Positions 53,206 to 64,000 of a DNA stretch of 64,000 bases are shown piece by piece. The DNA is from Mercurialis annua (Eukaryota > Streptophyta > Magnoliopsida > Malpighiales > Euphorbiaceae), in contig NC_065570.1 in NCBI RefSeq assembly GCF_937616625.2, positions 36,463,665-36,527,664 of the forward strand. Reading direction: 5' to 3'. The notes beneath the pieces are model-generated. The model saw only the letters and a program-made list of their open reading frames with translations. It was not told the origin of the DNA and ran no database searches. Both the position numbers and the translations under genes were made by a program. The stretch's first letter is position 1. Each line of letters begins with the position of its first letter.

Positions 53206-54160
53206 TAGAGAGACTTGAGACGCGCCATACTAATCTAACGTCACTTTTCACGCACAGTTTGCATAATATAACCTAACCATGGTTAGGTAATCGGAACGAA
53301 GCATTAAAGAGAATTGAGACACGACATACTAACCTAGCAATAGTGTTCAAGCACACATTGCGTAATATAACCTAACCATGCTTAGGTAATCGGAACGACG
53401 TGTTAAAGAGACTTGGGACAAGACATAATAATCTATTTTCACATTTCACGCACACTTTGTGTAATATAACCTAACCATGCTTAGGTTATCGGAACGACGC
53501 GTTAGAGAGACTTGTGACGCGACATAAGCATGGTAATCGAAATGACGCGCTACAGAGAATTGAGACACGACATACAAATCTATTGTCGCTTTTCACGCAC
53601 AATTTGCGTAATATAACCTAACCATGTTAGGTAATCGGAACGAAGCATTAGAGAGACTTGAGATGCGACATACTAATCTAGCGTCACTTTTCACGCACAG
53701 TTTGCTTAATATAACCTAACCATGCTTAGGTAATTGGAGTGCCACGTTAGAGAGACTTGTGACACGACATACTAATCTAGCGTCACTTTTCACGCACACT
53801 TTACGTTAACTAAAACATGCTTAGGTAATCGGAACGACGCGTTAGAGAGACTTGTGAGACGACATAAGCATGGTAATCCAAACGGCGCGTTACAGAGACT
53901 TGAGAAGCACCATACTAATCTAGCTTCACTTTTTACGTACGCTTTGCGTAATATAACCTAGCCATTCTTAGGTAATCATAACGACGCGTTAAAGATACTT
54001 GAGAAGCACCATACTAATGTATTGTCACTTTTCACGCACACTTTGCGTAATATAACCAAACCATGCTTTGGTAATCGAAACAACGTGTTAGAGAGACTTG
54101 TAACGTGACATATGAATGGTAATCGAAACGATACGTTAAAGAGACTTGAGACGCGCCATA
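53206..54160 (+). repeat. Extra module in long HOR C unit, copy 2
   Basis: Second copy of 50462-51415, with the perfect palindrome at 53272-53287. Unlike copy 1, it is followed by about 330 bp (54190-54480) closely related to HOR A near 10667-10940, including gtgattcgacatac and gcttaatataatctaaacatgc. This unit is therefore a mosaic of HOR C, the extra module and HOR A sequence. Confidence 0.84.
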
Positions 54161-57100
54161 CTAATCTAACGTCACTTTTTACGCACACTTTGCGTAATAT
54201 AACTTAACCATGCTTAGGTAATCGTAACAACACGTTAAGTAGACTTGTGATTCGACATACTAATCTAGCGACACTTTTAACGCGCACCTTGCATAATATA
54301 ACATAACCATGCTTTGGTAATCGGAACGAAGCGTTAAAGAGACTTGAGACGTGACATACTAATCTAGTGTCACTTTTCACGCACACTTTGCTTAATATAA
54401 TCTAAACATGCTTAGTTAATCGAAACGACGCGTTACAGAGAATTGAGACACGACATACTAATCTATTGTCACTTTTTACGCACACTTTGCGTAATATAAC
54501 CTAGATGTGTTAGAGAGACTTGTAACGTGACATAAGTATGGTAATCGAAACGATACGTTAAAGAGACTTGAGACGCGCCATACTAATCTAACGTCACTTT
54601 TTACACACACTTTGCGTAATATTACTTAACCATGCTTAAGTAATCGTAACAACGTGTTAAGAAGACTTGTGACGCGACATACTAATCAGCGACAGTTTTA
54701 ACATAACCATGCTTTGGTCATGGGAACGACGCGTTAAAGAGACTTGAGACGTGACATACTAATCTAGCGTCACTTTTCACGCACACTTTGCGTAATATAA
54801 TCTAACCATGCTTAGATAAAGGGACTTGAGACGCGACATACAAATCTAGCGTCACTTTTTGCGCACACTTTGTGTAAAAGAACCTAACCATTCTTAGGTA
54901 ATCGGAATGACGCGTTAAAGAGACATGAGATGCGACATACTAATCTATTTTCACTTTTCACGCACACTTTGCATAATATAACCTAACCATGCATAGGTAA
55001 TCAGAACGACGCATTAGAGACACTTGTGACGCGACATAAGCATGGTAATCGAAACGACGCATTAAAGAGACACTTGTTACGCGACATAAGCATGGTAATC
55101 GAAACGACGCATTAAAGAGACTTGAAACGCGCAATACTAATCTAGCGTTACTTTTTACGCACGCTTTGCGTAATATAACCTAACCATTTTTAGGAAATCG
55201 AAACGACGCGTTAAAGAGACTTGAGTAACGACATATTAATCTAGCGCCAGTTTTCACGCACACTTTGAGTAATATAACCTAACCATGCTTAGGTAATCGG
55301 AACAACGCGTTAAAGAGACTTGAGACGGGACATATAGTTTCACTTTTCACGCACTCTTTACGTAATATAACCTATTCATGCTTAGGTAATTGGAATACGC
55401 ATTAAAAAGACTCGAGACACGACATACTAATCTCGCATAAAATAACCTAACCATGCATAGGTAATCGGAACGACGCGTTAAAGAGACTTGAGACACGACA
55501 AACTAATTTGTTGTCACTTTAACATGCCCACTTTGCGTAATATAACCTAACCATGCTTAGGTAATCAGAACGACGCGTTAGAGACACTTCTAACGCGACA
55601 TAAGAACAGTAATCGAGACGCGTTAAAGCGACTTGAAACACGCCATACTAATCTAGCGTCACTTTTCACGCACACTTTGCGTATTACAACCTAATCAAGA
55701 TTAGGAAATGAGAACAACGTGATAAAGAGACTTATTGCGTAATATAACCTAACCATGCTTAGGTAATCGGAACGACGCGTTAAAGAGAGTTGAGATGCGA
55801 CATACTAATCCAGCGTCCCTTTTCACGCACACTTCGCGTAAAATAACCTAACCATGCTTAGGTAATCGGAACGGCACGTTAGAGACACTTGCAACGCGAC
55901 ATACTAATATATTGTCACTTTTCACGCACACTTTACGTAATATAACCTAACCAAGTTTTGGTAATCGGAACGACGTTTACAGAGCCTTGTAAAGCGACAT
56001 AAGCATGGTAATCGAAACGATACATTAAAGAGACTTGAGACACGACATACTAACCTAGCAAGTGTTTTCACGCGCACATTGCGTAATATAACCTAAGCAT
56101 GCTTTTGTAATCGGAACGACGCGTTAAAGAGAGTTGAGATGCGACATACTAATCTAGCGTCCTTTTTCACGCACACTTCGCGTAAAATAACCTAACCATG
56201 CTTAGGTAATCGGAACGGCACGTTAAAGACACTTGCAAAGCGACATACTAATCTATTGTCACTTTTCACGCACACTTTGCGTAATATAACCTAACCAAGC
56301 TTTGGTAATCGGAACGACGTGTTACAGAGACTTGTAAAGCGACATAAGCATGGTAATCAAAACAATACATTAAAGAGACTTGTAACGTGACATAAGTATG
56401 GTAATCGAAACGTTACGTTAAAGAGACTTGAGACGCGCCATACTAATCTAACGTCACTTTTTACGCACACTTTGCGTAATATTACTTAACCATGCTTAAG
56501 TAATCGTAACAACGTGTTAAGAAGACTTGTGACGCGACATACTAATCAGCGACAATTTTAACATAACCATGCTTTGGTCATGGGAACGACGCGTTAAAGA
56601 GACTTGAAACGTGACATACTAATCTAGCGTCACTTTTCACGCACACTTTGCGTAATATAATCTAACCATGCTTAGATAAAGGGACTTGAGAAGCGACATA
56701 CAAATCTAGCGTCACTTTTTGCGTACACTTTGTTTAAAAGAACCTAACCATGCTTAGGTAATCGGAATGACGCGTTAAAGAGACATGAGATGCGACATAC
56801 TAATCTATTTTCACTTTTCACGCACACTTTGCGTAATATAACCTAACCATGCTTAGGTAATCAGAACGACGCATTAGAGACACTTGTGACGCGACATAAG
56901 CATGGTAATCGAAACGACGCATTAAAGAGACACTTGTTACGCGACATAAGCATGGTAATCGAATCGACGCATTAAAAAGACTTGAAACGGGCAATACTCA
57001 TCTAGCGTCACTTTTTACGCACGCTTTGCGTAATATAACCTAACCATTTTTAGGAAATCGAAACGACGCGTTAAAGAGACTTGAGTAACGACATATTAAT

Positions 57101-58536
57101 CTAGCGCCAGTTTTCACGCACACTTTGAGTAATATAACCTAACCATGCTTAGGTAATCGGAACAACGCGTTAAAGAGACTTGAGACGGGACATATAGTTT
57201 CACTTTTCACGCACTCTTTACGTAATATAACCTATTCATGCTTAGGTAATTGGAATACGCATTAAAAAGACTCGAGACACGACATACTAATCTCGCATAA
57301 AATAACCTAACCATGCATAGGTAATCGGAACGACGCGTTAAAGAGACTTGAGACACGACAAACTAATTTGTTGTCACTTTAACATGCACACTTTGCGTAA
57401 TATAACCTAACCATGCTTAGGTAATCAGAACGACGCGTTAGAGACACTTCTAACGCGACATAAGAACAGTAATCGAAACGACGCGTTAAAGCGACTTGAA
57501 ACACGCCATACTAATCTAGCGTCACTTTTCACGCACACTTTGCGTATTACAACCTAATCAAGATTAGGAAATGAGAACAACGTGATAAAGAGACTTATTG
57601 CGTAATATAACCTAACCATGCTTAGGTAATCGGAACGACGCGTTAAAGAGAGTTGAGATGCGACATACTAATCCAGCGTCCCTTTTCACGCACACTTCGC
57701 GTAAAATAACCTAACCATGCTTAGGTAATCGGAACGGCACGTTAGAGACACTTGCAACGCGACATACTAATACATTGTCACTTTTCACGCACACTTTACG
57801 TAATATAACCAAACCAAGTTTTGGTAATCGGAACGACGTTTATAGAGCCTTGTAAAGCGACATAAGCATGGTAATCGAAACGATACATTAAAGAGACTTG
57901 AGACACGACATACTAACCTAGCAAGTGTTTTCACGCGCACATTGCGTAATATAACCTAAGCATGCTTTTGTAATCGGAACGACGCGTTAAAGAGAGCTGA
58001 GATGCGACATACTAATCTAGCGTCCTTTTTCACGCACACTTTGCGTATAATAACCTAACCATGCTTAGGTAATCGGAACGGCACGTTAAAGACACTTGCA
58101 AAGCGACATACTAATCTATTGTCACTTTTCACGCACACTTTGCGTAATATAACCTAACCAAGCTTTGGTAATCGGAACGACGTGTTACAGAGACTTGTAA
58201 AGCGACATAAGCATGGTAATCAAAACGATATATTAAAGAGACTTGTAACGTGACATAAGTATGGTAATCGAAACGTTACGTTAAAGAGACTTGAGACGCG
58301 CCATACTAATCTAACGTCACTTTTTACGCACACTTTGCGTAATATTACTTAACCATGCTTAAGTAATCGTAACAACGTGTTAAGAAGACTTGTGACGCGA
58401 CATACTAATCAGCGACAGTTTTAACATAACCACGCTTTGGTCATGGGAACGACGCGTTAAAGAGACTTGAGACGTGACATACTAATCTAGCGTCACTTTT
58501 CACGCACACTTTGCGTAATATAATCTAACCATGCTT

Positions 58537-58700
58537 AGATAAAGGGACTTGAGAAGCGATATACAAATCTAGCGTCACTTTTCACGCACACTTTGCGTAA
58601 TATAATCTAACCATGCTTAGATAAAGGGACTTGAGAAGCGATATACAAATCTAGCGTCACTTTTTGCGCACACTTTGTTTAAAAGAACCTAACCATGCTT
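58537..58700 (+). repeat. 82-bp local tandem duplication of a deleted monomer
   Basis: The string ttagataaagggacttgag occurs at about 58535 and again 82 bp later, each followed by gaagcgatatacaaatc. The unit is a 99-bp monomer that lost about 17 bp between the core and the acttgag block. Only this HOR C unit has it doubled, so it is a very recent event. Confidence 0.9.
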
Positions 58701-60090
58701 AGGTAATCGGAATGACGCGTTAAAGAGACATGAGATGCGACATACTAATCTATTTTCACTTTTCACGCACACTTTGCGTAATATAACCTAACCATGCTTA
58801 GGTAATCAGAACGACGCATTAGAGACACTTGTGACGCGACATAAACATGGTAATCGAAACGACGCATTAAAGAGACACTTGTTACGCGACATAAGCATGG
58901 TAATCGAAACGACGCATTAAAGAGACTTGAAACGCGCAATACTCATCTAGCGTCACTTTTTACGCACGCTTTGCGTAATATAACCTAACCAATTTTAGGA
59001 AATCGAAACGACGCGTTAAAGAGACTTGAGTAACGACATATTAATCTAGCGCCAGTTTTCACGCACACTTTGAGTAATATAACCTAACCAATCGGAACAA
59101 CGCGTTAAAGAGACTTGAGACGGGACATACTAATCTAGTTTCACTTTTCACGCACCCTTTACGTAATATAACCTATTCATGCTTAGGTAATTGGAATACG
59201 CATTAAAAAGACTCGAGACACGACATACAAATCTCGCATAAAATAACCTAACTATGCATAGGTAATCGGAACGACGCGTTAAAGAGACTTGAGACACGAA
59301 AAACTAATTTGTTGTCACTTTAACATGCACACTTTGCGTAATATAACCTAACCATGCTTAGGTAATCAGAACGACGCATTAGAGACACTTCTAACGCGAC
59401 ATAAGAACAGTAATCGAAACGACGCGTTAAAGCGACTTGAAACACGCCATACTAATCTAGCGTCACTTTTCACGCACACTTTGCGTATTACAACCTAATC
59501 AAGATTAGGAAATGAGAACAACGTGATAAAGAGACTTATTGCGTAATATAACCTAACCATGCTTAGGTAATCGGAACGACGCGTTAAAGAGAGTTGAGAT
59601 GCGACATACTAATCCAGCGTCCCTTTTCACGCACACTTCGCGTAAAATAACCTAACCATGCTTAGGTAATCGGAAAGGCACGTTAAAGACACTTGCAACG
59701 CGACATACTAATATATTGTCACTTTTCACGCACACTTTGCGTAATATAACCTAACCAAGCTTTGGTAATCGGAACGACGTTTACAGAGCCTTGTAAAGCG
59801 ACATAAGCATGGTAATCGAAACGATACATTAAAGAGACTTGAGACACGACATACTAACCTAGCAAGTGTTTTCACGCGCACATCGCGTAATATAACCTAA
59901 GCATGCTTTTGTAATCGGAACGACGCGTTAAAGAGAGTTGAGATGCGACATACTAATCTAGCGTCCCTTTTCACGCACACTTCGCGTAAAATAACCTAAC
60001 CATGCTTAGGTAATCGGAACGGCACGTTAAAGACACTTGCAAAGCGACATACTAATCTATTGTCCCTTTTCACGCACACTTTGCGTAATA

Positions 60091-63000
60091 AGACACTTGA
60101 GACACGACATACTAATCTAGCGTTAGTTTTCACGCACACTTTGCGTAATATAACCTAACCATGTCTAGGTAATCGGAACGACGAGTTAAAGAGACTTGTG
60201 ATGCAACATACTAATCAATTGTTACTTTTCACGCACACTTTGTGTACTATAACCTAACCATGCTTAGGTAATCAGAACGACGCGTTAGAGAGACTTCTGA
60301 CACGACATAAGCATGGTAATCGATAGGACGCGTTAATGAGACTTGAGACGCGCCGTATTAATCTTGCGTCGCTTTTTACGCACACATTGCGTAACATAAC
60401 TTAACCATGGTTAGGAAATCGGAACGATGCGTTAGAGAGACTTGAGACGCGACATACTAATCTAATGTCAATTTTCAATCACACTTTGCGCAATATAACC
60501 TAACCATGCTTAGCTAATCGGAACGACGCGTTAAAGAGACTTGTGACGCGAAATACTATTACCAAACCATGCTTGGGTAATCCGAACGACGCGGTAAAGA
60601 GACTTAAGATGCGACATACTAATCGATTGTCACTTTTAACGCACACTTTGCATAATATAACATAACCATGGTTAGTTAATCGGAACGACGCATTAGAGAG
60701 ACTTCAGACGCGACATACTATCCTAGCATTACTTTTCACGCGTACTTTACGTAATATAACCTAACCATGCGTAGGAAATCGGAACGACGCGTTAGAGAGA
60801 CTTGTGACGCGACATAAGCATGGTAATCGAAATGACGCGTTAAAGAGACTTGAGACACGCCATACTAATCTAGCGTCACTTTTCACGCACATTTTGCGTA
60901 ATATAACCTAACCATGCTTAGATAATTGGAACGACGAGTTAAAGACACTTGAGATGCGACATACTAATCTAGCGTCAGTTTTCATGCACACTTTGCGTAA
61001 TATAAACTAACCATGCCTAGGTAATCGGAACAACGCATTAAATAGACTTGAGACGCCACATACTAATCTATTGTCACTTTTCACACACACTTTGCGTAAT
61101 ATAACCTATCCATGCTTAGGTAATCGGAACGACGCAATAAGAGACTTGAGCCACGACATACTAATCTATTATTACTTTTCACGCACACTTTGCGTAGCAT
61201 AACCTAACCATGCTTTGGTAATCGGAACAACCCGTTAGAGAGACTTGTGAAGCGAGATAAGCATGGTAATCGAAACGATGCGTTAAAGAGACTTAAGACG
61301 TGACATACTAATCTAGCGTCACTTTTCACTCAAACTTTGCATAACCTAACCTAACCATACTTAGGTAATTGGAACAACTCGTAAAAGAGCCTTGAGACAC
61401 GACATACTAATCTAGCGTCACTTTTCCCACACACTTTGCGTAATATAACCTAACCATGCTTAGCTAATCGTAACGACGCGATAAATAGACTTGCGAAGCG
61501 ACATTCTAATAAATTGTAATTTTTCACTCACACTCTGCGTAATATAACCTAACCATGCTTAGGTAATTGAAACGATGCGTTAAAAACACTTATGACGCGA
61601 CATACTAATCTTGCGTCAGTTTTCACGCATACTTTGCGCAATATAACCATGCCTAGGTAATCGGAACGACGAGTTAAAGAGACTTGTGACCCAACATACT
61701 AATCAATTGTTACTTTTCACGCACACTTTGCGTACTATAACCTAACCATGCTTTGCTAATCGAACGACACGTTAGAGACTTGTGACGCGACATAAGCATC
61801 GTAATCGAAGCGATGCGTTAAAGAGACTTGAGACGCGACATACTTATCTAGCGTCACTTTTCAAGCTAACTTTGCGTAATATAACCTAACCATGCTTAGG
61901 TACTCGGAAAAAATCGTTAATGAGAATTGAGACGCGACAAATTAATCTAGCGTCACTATTCAAGAACACTTTGCGTAATATAATCTAACCATGCTTAGGC
62001 AATTGGAACAATGTGATAAAGAGACTTGAGACGCGAAAAACTAATCTACCGTCACTTTTCACGCACACTCCGCGTAATATAGCCCAACCATGGTTAGGTA
62101 ATCGGAACGACGCGTTAGAGAGACTTATGACGCGACATAACCATGGTAATCGGAACAACACGTTAATAATAAAACCTAACGATGCATAGGAAATCGGAAC
62201 GACACGTTAAACAGACTTGAGATGCGACATACTAATCTAGTGTCACTTTTCACGCACACTGTGCATAACATAACCTAACCATGCTTAGGTAACGACACGT
62301 TAAACAGACTTGAGATGCGACATACTAATCTAGCGTCACTTTTCACGCACGCTTTGCGTAATATAACCTAACGATGCATAGGAAATCTGAACACCACGTT
62401 AGAGAGACTTAAGACGCGACATACTAATCTATTGTCATTTCTCACGCACACTTTGCGCAATATAACCTAACCATGCTTAAGTAATTGGAAGACGCGTTAA
62501 ATAGACTTGAGATGCGATATACTAATCTATTGTCATTTTTCACGCACACTTTGCGTAATATAACCTAACTATGCTTAGGTAATCAGAACGACGCGTTAGA
62601 AAACTTCCGACGCGACATAAGCATGGTAATCGATACGACGCGTTAAAGAGACTTGAGACGCGCCATACTAATCTAGCGTCACTTTTTACACACACTTTGC
62701 ATAATATAACCTAGCCATAAGGGTGATAGGAACGACGCGTTAAAGAGACTTGAGACGCGACATACTAATCTAGTTTCACTTTTCACGCACACTTTGCCTT
62801 ATATAACCTAACCATGCTTAGGTAATCGGGACGGTGCGTTAAACAGACTTGAGACGCGACATACTAATCTAGTTTCACTTTTCACGCACACTTTGCCTAA
62901 TATAACCTAACCATGCTTAGGTAATCGGGACGGTGCGTTAAACAGACTTGAGACGCGACATACTAATCTAGTTTCACTTTTCACGCACGCTTTGCGGAAT

Positions 63001-63473
63001 ATAACCTAACCATGCTTAGGTAATTAGAACTACGCGTTAAATAGACTTGAGACGCGATATACTAATCTATTGTCATTTTTCACGCACACTTTGCGTAATA
63101 TAACCTAACCATGCTTAGGTAATTAGAACGACGCGTTAGAGAGACTTCTGACGAGAAATATGCATGGTAATCGATACGACGCGTTCTTGAGACGCGCCAT
63201 ATTAATCTAGCGTCACTATTTATGCACACTTTGTGTAATATAACCTAACCATGCTTAGGTAACTGGAACAAAGCGTTAAAGAGACGTGAGACGCGGCATA
63301 CTAATCTAACGTCACTTTTCACGCACATTTTTCGTAATATAACCTAACCATACTTAGATAATCAAAACGACACGTTAGAGAGACCTGTGATGCGACATAA
63401 GTATTGTAATCGAAACGACACGTTAAATAGACTTGTGACGAAACATACTAATCTAGGGTCACTTTTTACGCAC
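60091..63473 (+). repeat. Diverged array right of HOR C
   Basis: Only satellite is visible. An old duplication at an offset near 1.49 kb links about 60110-60260 with 61605-61745 (gacgagttaaagagacttgtga and actaatcaattgttac). Another at about 544 bp links 62500-62660 with 63045-63205. A 99-bp monomer with gggacggtgcgttaaacagac is freshly duplicated at 62820 and 62920. No gene or foreign insert is visible. Confidence 0.88.
62771..63000 (+). repeat. Recently amplified single monomers (99-bp period)
   Basis: The variant ctagtttcacttttcacgcac is repeated at 99-bp steps (about 62769, 62868 and 62967), and gtaatcgggacggtgcg at 62822 and 62921. Adjacent copies are almost identical, while neighbours in the rest of the array differ strongly, so this is a local duplication at single-monomer scale. 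Confidence 0.88.
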
Positions 63474-63691
63474 ATTTTGTGTAGTATAATCTAACCATTC
63501 TTAGGTAATCGGAACAACACGTTAAAGAGACTTGAGACGCGACATACTAATCTAGCGTTACTTTTCACGCACACTTTGCCTAATATAGCCTAACCATTCT
63601 TAGGTAATCGGAACTACGCGTTAAATAGACTAGCGTCACGTTTACGAACACCTTCGTAATATAACCTAACCATGCTTAGGTAATAGGAACG
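63474..63691 (+). repeat. Second copy of window positions 1-218
   Basis: Near-identical to the first 218 bp, with the same aberrant tagactagcgtcacg monomer and cacctt variant. Similarity drops after taataggaacga. Confidence 0.9.
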
Positions 63692-64000
63692 ATTCGTTAA
63701 ATAGACTTGAGACGGGACATCCTAATCTATTGTCATTTTTCATGCAACTTTGCGTAATATACCCTAACCATGCTCAGGTAATCAGAACGACGCGTTAGAA
63801 AGACTTGTGACTCAACATAAGCATGGTAATTGAAACGATGCGCTAAACAGACTTGAGACGTGCCATACTAATCTAGCGTCGCTTTTTACGCACACTTTGT
63901 GTAATATAACCTAACCACGCATAGGTAATCGGAACGATGCGTTAAAGAGACATTAGACGCGACATACTAATCAAGTGTCACTTTTCACGCACACTTTGCG
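63692..64000 (+). repeat. Diverged monomers at the right edge
   Basis: Three ordinary monomers plus one 48-bp short unit (about 63815-63850). The array is unbroken at the window edge, so it continues beyond. Confidence 0.9.

Larger units (their letters stand above)
43591..60090 (+). repeat. Higher-order repeat array C (variable unit, 1.75-3.17 kb)
   Basis: Measured at gagtaacgac, unit starts are 43591, 45405, 47150, 48964, 52049, 55223, 57083 and 59029. Unit lengths are therefore 1814, 1745, 1814, 3085, 3174, 1860 and 1946 bp, with a truncated last unit ending at 60090. The basic unit is about 1.8 kb. The two long units carry an additional module (50462-51415 and 53206-54160). The 1745-bp unit lacks a 50-bp short unit and some flanking sequence. 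The 1946-bp unit has an 82-bp duplication. Within units an internal 345-bp subrepeat marked by gagttgagatgcg is present twice, or three times in the unit at 48964 (49531, 49875, 50220). The array ends abruptly where gcgtaata joins agacacttgag. Confidence 0.94.
1..64000 (+). repeat. 99-bp satellite DNA array filling the window
   Basis: Seen directly: the same monomer recurs head to tail from the first to the last base, interrupted only by two unrelated inserts (570-852 and about 34003-34271) and by one block in reverse orientation (29127-31620). The spacing of equivalent points in clean monomers is 99 bp, for example gactt at 25261 and 25360, or ggtaatcggg at 62820/62821 and the next copy 99 bp on. 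Landmarks in order are a TATA-like taatataacc, the core cctaaccatgcttagg, gtaatcggaacgacgcg, gagacttgagacg, cgacatactaatctagcg and cttttcacgcacac. Isolated monomers differ by scattered substitutions and small indels. By arithmetic there are roughly 650 monomer equivalents. Such arrays are typical of centromeric, pericentromeric, subtelomeric or B/sex-chromosome heterochromatin; the sequence does not show which. Orientation is arbitrary and set to the majority strand. Confidence 0.97.

Noticed and set aside
1..64000. CRISPR array (regular repeats with spacers)
   Set aside because: The whole 99 bp is repetitive, with no unique spacers between short identical repeats. The context is a plant satellite and no cas genes are present.
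1..64000. Telomeric repeat, because of the frequent cctaacc
   Set aside because: The plant telomere repeat is a 7-bp tandem (ccctaaa). Here cctaacc occurs once per 99 bp as part of the palindromic core.
1..64000. CENP-B-box-like motif in the gtaatcggaacgacgcg block
   Set aside because: The spacing and bases do not match the mammalian CENP-B box (TTCG...A..CGGG) in a way that could not be chance, and a plant host makes it implausible.
1..64000. TATA-like taatataacc as a promoter in each monomer
   Set aside because: It is part of the monomer consensus; there is no associated transcription unit, and AT-rich hexamers are expected by chance.

Overview
The window is eukaryotic nuclear heterochromatin, almost certainly from a flowering plant. 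Essentially all 64 kb is one satellite DNA array with no intact gene. The basic monomer is 99 bp (clean example at 25261-25359). Each monomer has a near-palindromic core, cctaaccatgcttagg, then a gtaatcggaacgacgcg block, a gagacttgagacg block and a cttttcacgcacac block. A second, shorter repeat of about 48 bp is interspersed; it lacks roughly half of the monomer and carries the core in inverted form (taagcatgg). Plant origin is inferred from two inserts: a Stowaway-like MITE (570-852) and a fragment of the plastid gene ycf1 (about 34003-34271). I cannot name the species.

Layout. 1-8730: irregular, diverged array holding the MITE, an old 1.7 kb segment that recurs at 26.9-28.7 kb, and a 1.04/0.84 kb duplication. 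8731-18391: higher-order repeat (HOR) A, three nearly identical 3139 bp units plus a partial fourth. 18392-26949: diverged array with relics of other HORs. 26950-28679: second copy of the 1.7 kb segment. 29127-31620: a block in opposite orientation, homologous to sequence around 23-24.5 kb. 32386-35375: a head-to-tail duplication of about 1.36 kb, with the ycf1 fragment in the second copy only. 35211-43590: HOR B, three units of 2793-2794 bp. 43591-60090: HOR C, eight complete or partial units from about 1.75 to 3.17 kb. 60091-64000: diverged array; 63474-63691 repeats the first 218 bases of the window.

The three HOR families are not independent. All contain one shared module, marked by ggtcatggga, which I find 13 times. 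HORs A, B and C therefore look like successive amplifications of overlapping pieces of one ancestral stretch, with later insertions, deletions and one orientation switch. No protein-coding gene, tRNA, rRNA, CRISPR array or bacterial feature is supported. The short open frames on both strands arise because 99 bp is exactly 33 codons. The main interest is the fine structure of the array: the 99+48 bp composite (147 bp), the palindromic core, the nested HORs, the inverted block and the organelle insertion.
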